From positions 496,001 through 560,000 of the forward strand of contig NZ_PDOA01000001.1 in assembly GCF_003116135.1 (NCBI RefSeq): 64,000 bases of DNA, given 5' to 3'. The position numbers and the translations under genes were made by a program. The DNA comes from Teichococcus aestuarii. Lineage in GTDB: Bacteria; Pseudomonadota; Alphaproteobacteria; Acetobacterales; Acetobacteraceae. The notes under the pieces were generated by a model. It searched no databases and was not told where the DNA came from. It saw only the letters and a list, made by a program, of their open reading frames with translations. Positions 45,354 through 53,887 of this stretch are shown here, piece after piece; within the stretch, counting starts at the first letter, position 1, and each line of letters opens with the position of its first letter.

Positions 45354-46430
45354 ATGAGCTCCTCCTCCTCCCCGGGTGACCGGGCGTTGCGGCCGGCCCG
45401 GATTCTGGGGCTGGCGGCCCTCTCCGCGCTGCTGCTCGGCTGTCTGCTGGTATTGCGCCCGTTCATCTCGGCGCTGCTGTGGGCGGCCATCCTGGCCTTC
45501 TGCACCTGGCCCGCCTACCGCACCCTGCGGGACCGGCTGCGCCTCTCCCCCGGCCTCGCCGCCCTGGTGATGGTGACGCTGGAGATGCTGCTGGTCGGCC
45601 TGCCGCTGCTCTTCGCCGCGCCGATCCGCGCCGAGGATGTGGAGGGGCTGCGGCGCAACGTCGAAGGGCTGGTGGCCGGCGGCTTTCCGGCGCTGAGCGA
45701 CAAGCTGGCCGCCATTCCCTGGATCGGCGCCTCCCTCGCCGAGCGTTGGGACGCGCTGCAATTCGACTTCAGCCCGCTCACCAGCCTGCTGCAGCCCTAT
45801 GCCGGCGTCATCGCCCAGCAGGCGCTGGCGCTGCTGCTGGCGGTGCTCTCGGGCCTGGCCGAGCTGGTGCTGGCCATCCTGCTCTCCTTCTTCTTCTACC
45901 GCGACGGGCCGCGCATGGCGGCGGGGCTGGAGGCGCTGGTGGGCCGCATCGCCGGGCCGCAGGCGCGGCGGCTGGTGCAGCTGACCGCCAATGTCACCAT
46001 CGGCGTGGTCTATGGCCTGCTCGGCACGGCGGTGGCGCAGGGGGTGCTGACCGGCCTCGGCCTCTGGATCGCCGGGGTGCCGCAGCCGGTGCTGCTGGCG
46101 GTGGTGGCGGGCGCCCTGTCGGTGCTGCCGGTCGGCGCGCCGCTGGTCTGGCTGCCGGCGGCGCTCTGGCTGTTCGGCCAGGGCTCCACCGGCTGGGGCA
46201 TCTTCCTGCTGGTCTACGGCGCCTTCGGCATCAGCAGCGTGGACAACGTCATCCGCCCCTGGCTGATCAGCCGCGGCGCCGACCTGCCGCTGCTGCTCAC
46301 CATCCTGGGCGCGCTGGGCGGGGTGCTGGCCTTCGGCTTCCTCGGCCTGTTCCTCGGGCCGGTGCTGCTGGCGGTTGGCTTCACCCTGCTGCGGGACTGG
46401 GCGGAGGAGGAGCCGGAAACCCTGCGGTGA
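45354..46430 (+). CDS. AI-2E family transporter
   Basis: Inner-membrane permease of 358 aa in the PerM/YdiK/TqsA family. About seven or eight hydrophobic segments are visible, with LRPFISALLWAAILAFCTWP near the N-terminus, the central SFFFYRDGPRMAAGL, and the C-terminal conserved VLPVGAPLVWLPAALWLF, then VDNVIRPWLISRGADLPLLL and FGFLGLFLGPVLLAV. Members have been linked to autoinducer-2 export, ion/proton exchange or unknown substrates. It is divergent from hyi and lies 240 bp upstream of a peptide ABC operon on the same strand. Confidence 0.92.
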   Translation: MSSSSSPGDRALRPARILGLAALSALLLGCLLVLRPFISALLWAAILAFCTWPAYRTLRDRLRLSPGLAALVMVTLEMLLVGLPLLFAAPIRAEDVEGLRRNVEGLVAGGFPALSDKLAAIPWIGASLAERWDALQFDFSPLTSLLQPYAGVIAQQALALLLAVLSGLAELVLAILLSFFFYRDGPRMAAGLEALVGRIAGPQARRLVQLTANVTIGVVYGLLGTAVAQGVLTGLGLWIAGVPQPVLLAVVAGALSVLPVGAPLVWLPAALWLFGQGSTGWGIFLLVYGAFGISSVDNVIRPWLISRGADLPLLLTILGALGGVLAFGFLGLFLGPVLLAVGFTLLRDWAEEEPETLR

Positions 46431-46450
46431 GGCGGCGGGCGCCGGGGCTG

Positions 46451-46490
46451 GCTTTCCTTCCGTCCCTCGCGCTTCCCTTCCGTCCCTCGC
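46451..46490 (+). repeat. 20-bp tandem direct repeat
   Basis: Two adjacent copies of GCTTtCCTTCCGTCCCTCGC, 46451-46470 and 46471-46490, differ at one base. They lie just after the AI-2E family gene and before the promoter-like pair of the second ABC operon, so they may be regulator half-sites or a simple duplication. Confidence 0.7.
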
Positions 46491-46508
46491 GGTGGTTGAT
46501 TGCGCGGC

Positions 46509-46538
46509 TTGACCAGGAATGCGCCGGCCTCCTAGGGA
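46509..46538 (+). promoter_or_regulatory. Possible promoter of the second peptide ABC operon
   Basis: TTGACC (46509-46514) and TAGGGA (46533-46538) are 18 bp apart, a weak sigma70-like pair about 130 bp upstream of the first permease start. Confidence 0.3.
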
Positions 46539-46589
46539 CGGGACCCGAAGGCCGGGTTTGGGGACGAAAAGGCTATGTGGAACGGAAGG

Positions 46590-46646
46590 GCCGTGGCGCG
46601 CGCCGCCACGGCGAGGTTTGCTCGCGCGGCCGCATGGGGCGGCCGC
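46590..46646 (+). promoter_or_regulatory. Two leader hairpins before the second ABC operon
   Basis: GCCGTGGCG/CGCCACGGC (46590-46598 and 46604-46612) and GCGGCCGC/GCGGCCGC (46626-46633 and 46639-46646, itself palindromic) lie 25-80 bp before the permease ATG. They would fold in the 5' leader. Confidence 0.4.
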
Positions 46647-46670
46647 CGGATGCGCAGGGCCGGCTGAGCG

Positions 46671-47648
46671 ATGCCCGCCTTCATCCTCTCCCGCCTGTTG
46701 CAGGCGATTCCGGTGCTGCTGGTGGTGGCGCTGATCAGCTTCGCCATGTTCGCCTATGTCGGCGACCCGGTGGCGATCATGCTGGGCCAGGACTTCACCG
46801 AGGCGCAGCGCCAGGCGCTGGTGGCCAGCCTGGGCCTCGACCAGCCCTTCTTCGTGCAGTTCTTCAAGTTCGTGGTGAACGCGGCGCAGGGCGAGTTCGG
46901 CCTCTCCTACCGCCTCTCCCGCCCCGTGGCGGAGCTGATCGCGGAACGCGCGCCCGCCACGCTGGAGCTGGCCTTCGTGGCCGCCGCCATCGCCATGCTG
47001 GTGGGGGTGCCGATGGGGGTCTATACGGGCCTCTACCGCAATTCCTGGCTGTCGCGCTTCTTCCTGACCTTCAGCCTCATCGGCGTCTCGCTGCCCACCT
47101 TCCTCATCGGCATCCTGCTGATCCTGGTGTTCTCGGTGCTGCTGGGCTGGCTGCCGAGCTACGGCCGGGGCGAGGTGGTGCAGCTCGGCTGGTGGAGCAC
47201 CGGCCTGCTCACCGCCGATGGCTGGCGCGCGCTGATCCTGCCCGCCATCACCCTTGGCCTGTTCCAGCTGACGCTGATCATGCGGCTGGTGCGGGCCGAG
47301 ATGCTGGAGGTGCTGCGGACGGACTACATCAAGTTCGCCCGCGCCCGCGGCCTGCCGGACCGCAGCGTGCATTTCGGCCACGCGCTGAAGAACACGCTGG
47401 TGCCGGTCATCACCATCGCCGGCCTCCAGCTCGGCTCCATCATCGCCTTCGCCATCGTGACGGAGACGGTGTTCCAGTGGCCCGGCATGGGGCTGCTCTT
47501 CATCCAGAGCGTGGGCTCGGCCGACATCCCGGTGATGGCCGCCTACCTGATGCTGACGGCGCTGATCTTCGTGGTGATCAACCTCGTGGTGGACATCCTG
47601 TACTACATCGTGGACCCGCGCCTGCGCGCCGGGCGCGGGGGGCACTGA
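46671..47648 (+). CDS. Peptide ABC transporter permease, DppB type (second system)
   Basis: 325-aa inner-membrane subunit. It starts MPAFILSRLLQAIPVLLVVA, the standard DppB opening, with VGDPVAIMLG after the first membrane segment. The EAA loop is FARARGLPDRSVHFGHALKN. The end ILYYIVDPRLRAGRGG is typical. There are about six membrane segments. No receptor gene lies in this operon, unlike the first peptide system, so it must use a receptor encoded elsewhere. The next permease starts 3 bp after the stop. Confidence 0.94.
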   Translation: MPAFILSRLLQAIPVLLVVALISFAMFAYVGDPVAIMLGQDFTEAQRQALVASLGLDQPFFVQFFKFVVNAAQGEFGLSYRLSRPVAELIAERAPATLELAFVAAAIAMLVGVPMGVYTGLYRNSWLSRFFLTFSLIGVSLPTFLIGILLILVFSVLLGWLPSYGRGEVVQLGWWSTGLLTADGWRALILPAITLGLFQLTLIMRLVRAEMLEVLRTDYIKFARARGLPDRSVHFGHALKNTLVPVITIAGLQLGSIIAFAIVTETVFQWPGMGLLFIQSVGSADIPVMAAYLMLTALIFVVINLVVDILYYIVDPRLRAGRGGH

Positions 47649-47651
47649 GCC

Positions 47652-48566
47652 ATGGCGAACGCCCTGTCGCGCGCCCTCGATTCCGACCTCTGGTATTCCT
47701 TCAGCCGCTCGCCGGTCACGGTGGTCTCGGCGGTGGTGGCGCTCGTCTGCATCATGGGCGCCGTGCTCGCGCCCTGGATCGCGCCGCACAACCCGTTCGA
47801 CCTCGCCAGCCTCAACCTGATGGACGCCTTCAACCCGCCGGCCTGGACGGAGGAGGGCAACGCTTCCTTCCTCCTCGGCACGGACGACCAGGGGCGGGAC
47901 GTGCTCTCCGCCATCATGTACGGCGCGCGCGTCTCGCTCATCGTCGGCCTCTCGGCGGTGGTGTTCTCCACCGTGGTGGGGGTGGGGCTGGGGCTGCTGG
48001 CCGGCTATCTCGGCGGCACGGTGGATGCCGTGCTGATGCGCGTGGCCGACATCCAGCTCACCTTCCCCTCCATCCTGGTGGCGCTGCTGATCGACGGCAT
48101 CGTCCGCGCCGCCCTGCCGCCCGAGGCGCATGAGGCGATCGCGCTCTATGTCGTGGTGTTCGCCATCGGCGTCAGCAACTGGCCGCAATTCGCCCGCACC
48201 GTGCGCGGCTCCACCCTGGTCGAGCGCAACAAGGAATACGTGCTGGCTGCCCGCGTCATCGGCCTCTCCAAGCTGCGCATCATGCTGACGCATGTGCTGC
48301 CCAACGTGCTGGGGCCGGTGTTGGTCATCGCCACGCTGAATCTCGGCTTCGCCATCCTGGCGGAGGCCACGCTCTCCTTCCTGGGTGTCGGCGTGCCGCC
48401 GACGCAGCCCTCCCTCGGCACGCTCATCCGCATCGGCAACGACTTCCTGTTCAGCGGCGAGTGGTGGATCACCCTGTTCCCCGGCATCGCCCTGGTGGCG
48501 CTGGTGCTCTCCGTGAATCTCCTGGGCGACTGGCTGCGCGACGCCCTGAACCCGAGGCTGCGCTGA
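47652..48566 (+). CDS. Peptide ABC transporter permease, DppC type (second system)
   Basis: 304-aa inner-membrane subunit with the N-terminal OppC-like segment (FSRSPVTVVSAVVALVCIMG) and a periplasmic loop containing HNPFDLASLNLMDAFNPPAW. The family motif LLGTDDQGRDVLSAIMYGAR is present. The EAA loop is AARVIGLSKLRIMLTHVLPN and the ending is NLLGDWLRDALNPRLR. The long loop with NPFD and DAFNPP is common in the oligopeptide/glutathione-type group. Its stop overlaps the next ATPase start (TGATG). Confidence 0.94.
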   Translation: MANALSRALDSDLWYSFSRSPVTVVSAVVALVCIMGAVLAPWIAPHNPFDLASLNLMDAFNPPAWTEEGNASFLLGTDDQGRDVLSAIMYGARVSLIVGLSAVVFSTVVGVGLGLLAGYLGGTVDAVLMRVADIQLTFPSILVALLIDGIVRAALPPEAHEAIALYVVVFAIGVSNWPQFARTVRGSTLVERNKEYVLAARVIGLSKLRIMLTHVLPNVLGPVLVIATLNLGFAILAEATLSFLGVGVPPTQPSLGTLIRIGNDFLFSGEWWITLFPGIALVALVLSVNLLGDWLRDALNPRLR

Positions 48567-49579
48567 TGAATCCTGTCCCTGCCGCAGCCGCGGCGCCGCT
48601 TCTCGAAGTCCGCAACCTGCGCGTCGAGTTCCCGACCCGGCGCGGCACGCTGACGGCGCTGGACGACGTCTCCTTCTCCATCCGCGCCGGCGAGGTGCTG
48701 GGGGTGGTGGGCGAATCCGGCGCCGGCAAGTCGATGACGGGCGCCGCCATCATCGGCCTGCTGGAGCCGCCCGGCCGCATCGCCCGCGGCGAGATCCTGC
48801 TGGACGGCCAGCGCATCGACAACCTCCCGCGCGAGAAGATGCGGCGCATCCGCGGCAAGCAGATCGGCGCCATCTTCCAGGACCCGCTGACCACGCTGAA
48901 CCCGCTCTACACGGTCGGCCGCCAGCTGCAGGAGACCATCCTCACCCACCTGCCGATGACGCCGGCCCAGGCCCGGGCGCGCGCCATCCACTGGCTGGAG
49001 GAGGTGGGCATCCCCGGTGCCGCGCAGCGCATCGACAGCTACCCGCACGAATTCTCGGGCGGAATGCGGCAGCGCGTCGTCATCGCGCTCGCCCTCTGCG
49101 CCGAGCCGCGCCTGGTGGTGGCGGACGAGCCCACCACGGCGCTCGACGTTTCGATCCAGGCGCAGATCATCGCGCTGCTCAAGCGGCTGACGCGCGACCA
49201 CGGCACGGCGGTGATGCTGGTGACGCACGACATGGGCGTCATCGCCGAGACCGCCGACCGCGTGGCGGTGATGTATGCCGGCCGCGTCGCCGAGATCGGC
49301 CCGGTGCGGGAGGTGGTGAAGGCGCCCAACCACCCCTACAGCGCCGGCCTCATGGCCTCCATCCCGCCGCTGGACCGCAAGGTGGAGCACCTGGCGCAGA
49401 TCGATGGCGCCATGCCGCGGCTGACCGCCATTCCGCGCGGCTGCGCCTACAACCCGCGCTGCCCGCACGTCTTCGACCGCTGCCGCGTGGAGCGGCCGGA
49501 CCTGCTGGACGCCGGCACCACCCGCGCCGCCTGCTGGCTGCACGACCCCGCCTCCGAGAAGAGGGCTGCCCATGTCTGA
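48566..49579 (+). CDS. Peptide ABC transporter ATP-binding protein, DppD type
   Basis: 337-aa ATPase. It has Walker A GESGAGKS near 55, Q-loop FQDPLTTLNP, signature FSGGMRQR, Walker B LVVADEPTTALD and switch VTHDMG. The C-terminal extension has the Cys-rich block CAYNPRCPHVFDRC followed by ACWLHD, which marks the oligopeptide/dipeptide ATPase group. It overlaps the DppC-type stop by one base and the next ATPase start by 8 bp, so all four genes are tightly coupled. Confidence 0.95.
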   Translation: MNPVPAAAAAPLLEVRNLRVEFPTRRGTLTALDDVSFSIRAGEVLGVVGESGAGKSMTGAAIIGLLEPPGRIARGEILLDGQRIDNLPREKMRRIRGKQIGAIFQDPLTTLNPLYTVGRQLQETILTHLPMTPAQARARAIHWLEEVGIPGAAQRIDSYPHEFSGGMRQRVVIALALCAEPRLVVADEPTTALDVSIQAQIIALLKRLTRDHGTAVMLVTHDMGVIAETADRVAVMYAGRVAEIGPVREVVKAPNHPYSAGLMASIPPLDRKVEHLAQIDGAMPRLTAIPRGCAYNPRCPHVFDRCRVERPDLLDAGTTRAACWLHDPASEKRAAHV

Positions 49580-50582
49580 GAACGCCGCCGGCCAGCCGCC
49601 GATGCTGGAAGTGCGGGACGTGGCCCGCTACTTCGATGTCTCCCGCCCCCTGCTGCAACGCCTGCTGGCGCGCGAGGGCAAGCGCACGCTGCGTGCCGTC
49701 GACGGGATCTCCTTCGACGTGCCGCGCGGCACCACCCTCTCGCTGGTGGGTGAGTCGGGCTGCGGCAAGTCCACCGTGGCGCGGCTGGCGGTCGGCCTCT
49801 ACGGCACCACGCGGGGCGCGGTGCTGTTCGACGGCAACGACCTCTCCTCCGCCCGCGCCGATGCCGCCCAGCGCCGGCGGATGCAGATGATCTTCCAGGA
49901 CCCCTATGCCAGCCTCAACCCGCGCTGGCGGGTGCTGGACATCGTGGCCGAGCCGATGCGCGCCTTCGGCCTGGTATCGGACCGGGCGGCGCGCGAGAAG
50001 CGCGTGGGCGAACTGCTCACCCAGGTCGGCCTCTCCCCGGCCGACGGGCAGAAATTCCCGCACGAATTCTCGGGCGGGCAGCGCCAGCGCATCTCCATCG
50101 CGCGGGCGCTCTCCTCCAACCCTGAGTTCCTGGTCTGCGACGAGCCGACCAGCGCGCTGGACGTCTCCGTGCAGGCGCAGATCCTCAACCTGATGAAGGA
50201 TCTCCAGCGCCGCATGGGGCTGACCTACCTCTTCATCAGCCACAACCTCGCCGTGGTGCGGCAGGTCTCGGACCGGATCGGGGTGATGTATCTCGGCCGG
50301 CTGGTGGAGCTGGCGCCCTCCGAGACGCTGTTCGAGGCGCCGCGCCACCCCTACACGCGGGCGCTGATGGAGGCCATTCCGGACCTCGACATGACGGGGC
50401 GGGAGCGCATCCCCGTCGGCGGCGAGGTGCCGAGCCCGATCAGCCCGCCCTCCGGCTGCGCCTTCAACCCGCGTTGCCCGCTGGCCAATGACCGCTGCCG
50501 GCGGGAACGGCCGGAGATGACGCCGGTTGGGGCCACGCTCGTTGCCTGCCATGCCGTCGAGGAAGGGCGGGACAGGCAGTAG
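49572..50582 (+). CDS. Peptide ABC transporter ATP-binding protein, DppF type
   Basis: 336-aa ATPase, partner of the DppD-type subunit. Walker A is GESGCGKS near 60, Q-loop FQDPYASLNPRWR, signature FSGGQRQR, Walker B LVCDEPTSALDVS and switch FISHNLA. The C-terminal Cys block is CAFNPRCPLANDRC followed by ACHAVE. ATG 49572 overlaps the upstream ATPase by 8 bp. It is the last gene of the operon and is followed by a two-tier hairpin shared with the convergent molybdoenzyme gene. Confidence 0.95.
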   Translation: MSENAAGQPPMLEVRDVARYFDVSRPLLQRLLAREGKRTLRAVDGISFDVPRGTTLSLVGESGCGKSTVARLAVGLYGTTRGAVLFDGNDLSSARADAAQRRRMQMIFQDPYASLNPRWRVLDIVAEPMRAFGLVSDRAAREKRVGELLTQVGLSPADGQKFPHEFSGGQRQRISIARALSSNPEFLVCDEPTSALDVSVQAQILNLMKDLQRRMGLTYLFISHNLAVVRQVSDRIGVMYLGRLVELAPSETLFEAPRHPYTRALMEAIPDLDMTGRERIPVGGEVPSPISPPSGCAFNPRCPLANDRCRRERPEMTPVGATLVACHAVEEGRDRQ

Positions 50583-50584
50583 GT

Positions 50585-50633
50585 AGAAGGAAGGCCGGGG
50601 GAAGGAATTCCCCCGGACCCCCATCTTCCTTCT
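50585..50633. terminator. Two-tier bidirectional hairpin between convergent operons
   Basis: Inner stem CCGGGGGAA/TTCCCCCGG (50595-50603 and 50608-50616) is enclosed by an outer stem AGAAGGAAG/CTTCCTTCT (50585-50593 and 50625-50633). It sits 2 bp after the ATPase stop and 6 bp before the end of the molybdoenzyme gene. T-rich arms give a weak tail in either direction. Confidence 0.75.
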
Positions 50634-50639
50634 GTCAGT

Positions 50640-52886
50640 TCAGGACAGGATGTCCTCGATGCGCAGGGGCAGCTTGCGCACCCGGATGCCGGTGGCGTGG
50701 AAGATGGCGTTCGCCAGGGCAGGGGCGGTGCCGGTGATGCCGATTTCGCCCAGGCCCTTGGCACCGATCGGGCCGATCTTGTCGTCCCGCTCCTCCAGCA
50801 TCTCCACATCCAGCGCGGGAATGTCGGCATTCACCGCGATGTGGTACTCGGCCATGTCGGCGTTGACGAAGGAGGCGTGGTTGCGGTCCACCTCGCTCGC
50901 CTCCAGCAGCGCGTTGGAAAGGCCCCACACCATGCCGCCCATCAGCTGGCTGTGCGCCGTGCGCGGGTTGAGGATCTTGCCGCCGGCATAGACGCCCACC
51001 ATGCGCGGCACGCGGATGGTGCGGGTGCGCGGGTTGATCCGCACCTCCACGAACTGCGCGCCGAAGGCCAGGGCCGTGAAGCTCTGCATGTCCGGCCCGC
51101 CCTGCGGCGAGCCGGCGCGCCAGAGCATCTTGCTCTGCTTCGCGGGCATCTCGGGATGCGCCCACTGGTCGGTGGCCTCGACCTTGCCGCGCGGCAGGCT
51201 GGAAACCGCCTCGGCCAGGCTCTGGGTCGCGTTGCCGGCGCGCACCGTGCCCTCGCTGAGCGAGAGGCTGGCGGGGGCCATGCCCTTGAAGGGGCCTTCC
51301 TCCACCTCGGTGAGCGCCTGGAACAGCGCGGCCCGCGCCTGCTCGGCCACCTTGCCCACGGCATTGCCGCTGGCCAGCGCCGTGGTGCTGCCGCCGGCCA
51401 CGTTGGCGGGGTCGAAGGCGCTGTCGCCGAGGCGCACCGTCACCTTGTCCGGCGTCAGCCCCAGCCGGTCGGCGGCGATCTGCGCCAGGATGGTGTAGGT
51501 GCCGGTGCCGATGTCGGAGGCCGAGCAATGCACCTCCGCGCGCCCTTCCGAGGTCAGCCGCAGCGTGGCCGAGCTGGTGCTGATGAAGGTGGGATAGACC
51601 GCCGTGGCGCAGCCCCAGCCGATCAGGTCGCCATCCCGCGTCATGCTGCGGGGCGCGTGGCTCCGCTGGCTCCAGCCGAACAGCTCGGCGCCGCGCTCGT
51701 AGCAGCGCAGCAGCGAGCGGCTGGACCAGGGCAGGCCCTTCACCGGGTCCTTCGCCGGCTCGTTGCGGCGTCGGAACTCCACCGGGTCCATCCCCAGCGC
51801 CACCGCCATCTCGTCGATGGCGCTCTCGAAGGCGAACACCGCCGGCGTCTCGGCCGGGGCGCGCATGAAGCCGGGTGCGTTCACATCCGTCCGCACCAGC
51901 CCCTCGCGGATCTTCATGCCGGGGATGTCGTAGAGCCGCGCCAGGATCTCGCCGCCGGGGAAGGAGACGTTGTCGAAGCGGCAGGTCTGGTTCTCGGTGA
52001 TGTAGTGGAAGGCGCGCAGCTTGCCCTCCGCCGTGGCGCCGAGGCGGATGTGCTGCCGCGCCGCCGGGCGGAAGGAGGAGGTGGGGAAGCCCTGCTGGCG
52101 CGAGACCTGCAGGATCACCGGCCGCCCGGCCAGCTTCGCCGCGGCGCAGGCGAGCAGGGTGGTGCCCAGCACCGTCGCCTTGCCGCCGAAGGCGCCGCCG
52201 ATATAGGGCGAGACCACCCGCACCTTGTCCGCTGGCAGGCCGAAGGACTTGGCGATGCCCGCGCGCATGCCGCCCGCCCACTGGCTCGGCACATGCACCG
52301 TCAGGCCTCCCATCGGGTCCCACTCGGCCAGGCAGCCATAGAGCTCGATCGGGTTGTGGTGCTGCGCCGGCTCCTCGTAATCGGCCGTGACGCGCACCGC
52401 GGAGGCTTCCCACTCGGCATCGGCGTCGCCGACATCGAGGCTGCCGACCTCCTCCTCGGAAGGCGCGCCCTCGGGCAGATGGGCGACGGCGCCCGCCCGG
52501 GCCTCGTAGCGCACCGGCAGGATGCCGGCGGCATATTCGGCCTGCTCGCGCGTGTCGGCCAGCACCACGGCCACGGGCTGCCCGTGGTAGCGGATCTCGT
52601 CGCTCTCCAGCGGCCGGAAGGAGGCGTGCGCGTGGCCGCCCTCCTGCATCGGCTTGTCCTCTTCCAGCTTCGGCATGGTCCGGTGGGTCATCACCAGGCG
52701 GATGCCGGGCAGGGCGGAGACCGCCGCGTCATCGATCGCGGCGACGCGGCCGAGCGCGACGGGGGAGAGCACCAGCGCCGCGTGCAGCATGCCGGCGCGG
52801 CTGTTGTCGAGCGCGTAGCGCGCCGCGCCCGTCACCTTGGCCGGGCCGTCGAGGCGCGGCTGCGGCGTTCCGATGATGGCGTTCAT
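50640..52886 (-). CDS. Molybdenum hydroxylase large subunit (xanthine dehydrogenase/aldehyde oxidase family)
   Basis: 748-aa Mo-cofactor subunit, the length of PaoC-like proteins. It starts MNAIIGTPQPRLDGPAKVTG, the usual opening of this group, and shows GGAFGGKA near the centre, CSASDIGTGTYTILAQIAAD, GGSTTALASGNAVG, and the C-terminal GAKGLGEIGITGTAPALANA that carries the active-site glutamate. The reaction is hydroxylation of an aldehyde or N-heterocycle using water. The substrate is not readable. Its ATG overlaps the FAD-subunit stop (ATGA), so the three genes form one unit. No XdhC/MocA-type chaperone gene is adjacent. Confidence 0.93.
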   Translation of the reverse strand: MNAIIGTPQPRLDGPAKVTGAARYALDNSRAGMLHAALVLSPVALGRVAAIDDAAVSALPGIRLVMTHRTMPKLEEDKPMQEGGHAHASFRPLESDEIRYHGQPVAVVLADTREQAEYAAGILPVRYEARAGAVAHLPEGAPSEEEVGSLDVGDADAEWEASAVRVTADYEEPAQHHNPIELYGCLAEWDPMGGLTVHVPSQWAGGMRAGIAKSFGLPADKVRVVSPYIGGAFGGKATVLGTTLLACAAAKLAGRPVILQVSRQQGFPTSSFRPAARQHIRLGATAEGKLRAFHYITENQTCRFDNVSFPGGEILARLYDIPGMKIREGLVRTDVNAPGFMRAPAETPAVFAFESAIDEMAVALGMDPVEFRRRNEPAKDPVKGLPWSSRSLLRCYERGAELFGWSQRSHAPRSMTRDGDLIGWGCATAVYPTFISTSSATLRLTSEGRAEVHCSASDIGTGTYTILAQIAADRLGLTPDKVTVRLGDSAFDPANVAGGSTTALASGNAVGKVAEQARAALFQALTEVEEGPFKGMAPASLSLSEGTVRAGNATQSLAEAVSSLPRGKVEATDQWAHPEMPAKQSKMLWRAGSPQGGPDMQSFTALAFGAQFVEVRINPRTRTIRVPRMVGVYAGGKILNPRTAHSQLMGGMVWGLSNALLEASEVDRNHASFVNADMAEYHIAVNADIPALDVEMLEERDDKIGPIGAKGLGEIGITGTAPALANAIFHATGIRVRKLPLRIEDILS

Positions 52887-53887
52887 GCGGCGTCTCCTTC
52901 CTCGGCGCGGCGGGCGGCGCGCAGCAGCGCGTCCTCCACGGTGCGGCGGCCCAGCTCTACCTTGAAGGCGTTGCCGGGGCGTGGGTCGGCGCCGTCCATC
53001 GCGCGGGCGGCTGCTTCCTTCATGCTGGATTCGTCGAGGCTGCGGCCGCGCAGCAGGGCTTCCGCCGCCGTGGCGCGCCACGGGGTGGTGGAAAGCCCGC
53101 CCAGCGCGATGCGCGCCTCGGCCACGCGCCCGCCTTCCATCCGCAGCGCCACGGCAGCGGAGCTGATGGCGAAGGCGAAGGATTCGCGGTCCCGCACCTT
53201 GGCGTAGCAGGAGGTCCGGCCGGCCCGGTTCGCGGGGACCAGGATGGCCGTCAGGATCTCGCCGGGGCGCAGCGCCGTCTCGGCCTCGGGATGCTCGCCA
53301 TAGGAGATGTGGAAGCTGTCGATGGGCATGGTGCGGCGGCCCTGCGGCCCGGCGATCTCCACCGCCGCGTCGAAGGCGGTGAGCGCCACGGCCCAGTCGC
53401 TCGGCATGGTGGCGATGCAGCGCTCGGAGCCGCCCAGCACCGCGTGCTGGCGGTTGACGCCGTCGAGCGCCGCGCAGCCGCTGCCGGGGCTGCGCTTGTT
53501 GCAGGCCTGGTAGCGGGTGTCGCGGAAATACATGCAGCGGGTGCGCTGGAGCAGGTTGCCGCCCACCGTCGCCATGTTGCGCAGCTGCGCCGAGGCGGCC
53601 AGCAGCAGGCTCTCCGCCAGCGCCGGGTAGTCCTGCCGCAGCACGATGTCGTCCGCCACCTCGGCCATGCTGGCCAGGGCGCCGAAGCGCAGCGTCTCGC
53701 CGCCGGTGTCGAAGCCGCGCAGCTCCGCCACGTCCCGCAGGTCGATCAGCCGGTCCGGGCGCATCACGCCGATGCGCATCAGGTCCACCAGCGTGGTGCC
53801 GCCGGCGAGGTAGGAGGCGCCCTCCATGGCGCCATGCCGCAGGGCATCCTCAAGGCTGCTCGCGCGGTGATAGGCGAAGGGCTGCAT
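52883..53887 (-). CDS. Molybdenum hydroxylase FAD-binding subunit
   Basis: 334-aa subunit. The PCMH-type FAD-binding motifs are YLAGGTTLVDLMRIGVMRPD near 30-50 and AASAQLRNMATVGGNLLQRT near 105-125. A cysteine-bearing insertion follows (RCMYFRDTRYQACNKRSPGS), which in PaoB-like proteins carries a further Fe-S cluster. The CO-dehydrogenase C-terminal domain occupies the last 110 residues. It passes electrons from the Mo and Fe-S subunits to an acceptor. It overlaps both partner genes by one to four bases. Confidence 0.93.
   Translation of the reverse strand: MQPFAYHRASSLEDALRHGAMEGASYLAGGTTLVDLMRIGVMRPDRLIDLRDVAELRGFDTGGETLRFGALASMAEVADDIVLRQDYPALAESLLLAASAQLRNMATVGGNLLQRTRCMYFRDTRYQACNKRSPGSGCAALDGVNRQHAVLGGSERCIATMPSDWAVALTAFDAAVEIAGPQGRRTMPIDSFHISYGEHPEAETALRPGEILTAILVPANRAGRTSCYAKVRDRESFAFAISSAAVALRMEGGRVAEARIALGGLSTTPWRATAAEALLRGRSLDESSMKEAAARAMDGADPRPGNAFKVELGRRTVEDALLRAARRAEEGDAA

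Noticed and set aside
45336-48293. A 985-codon open frame on the minus strand
   Set aside because: It covers the AI-2E family gene and two permeases in antisense; the product is dominated by Gln, His, Gly and Arg, typical of a mirror of membrane-protein codons.
50697-53207. An 836-codon plus-strand frame over the molybdoenzyme genes
   Set aside because: The minus-strand genes have all Mo, FAD and coupling features; the plus frame is a shadow.
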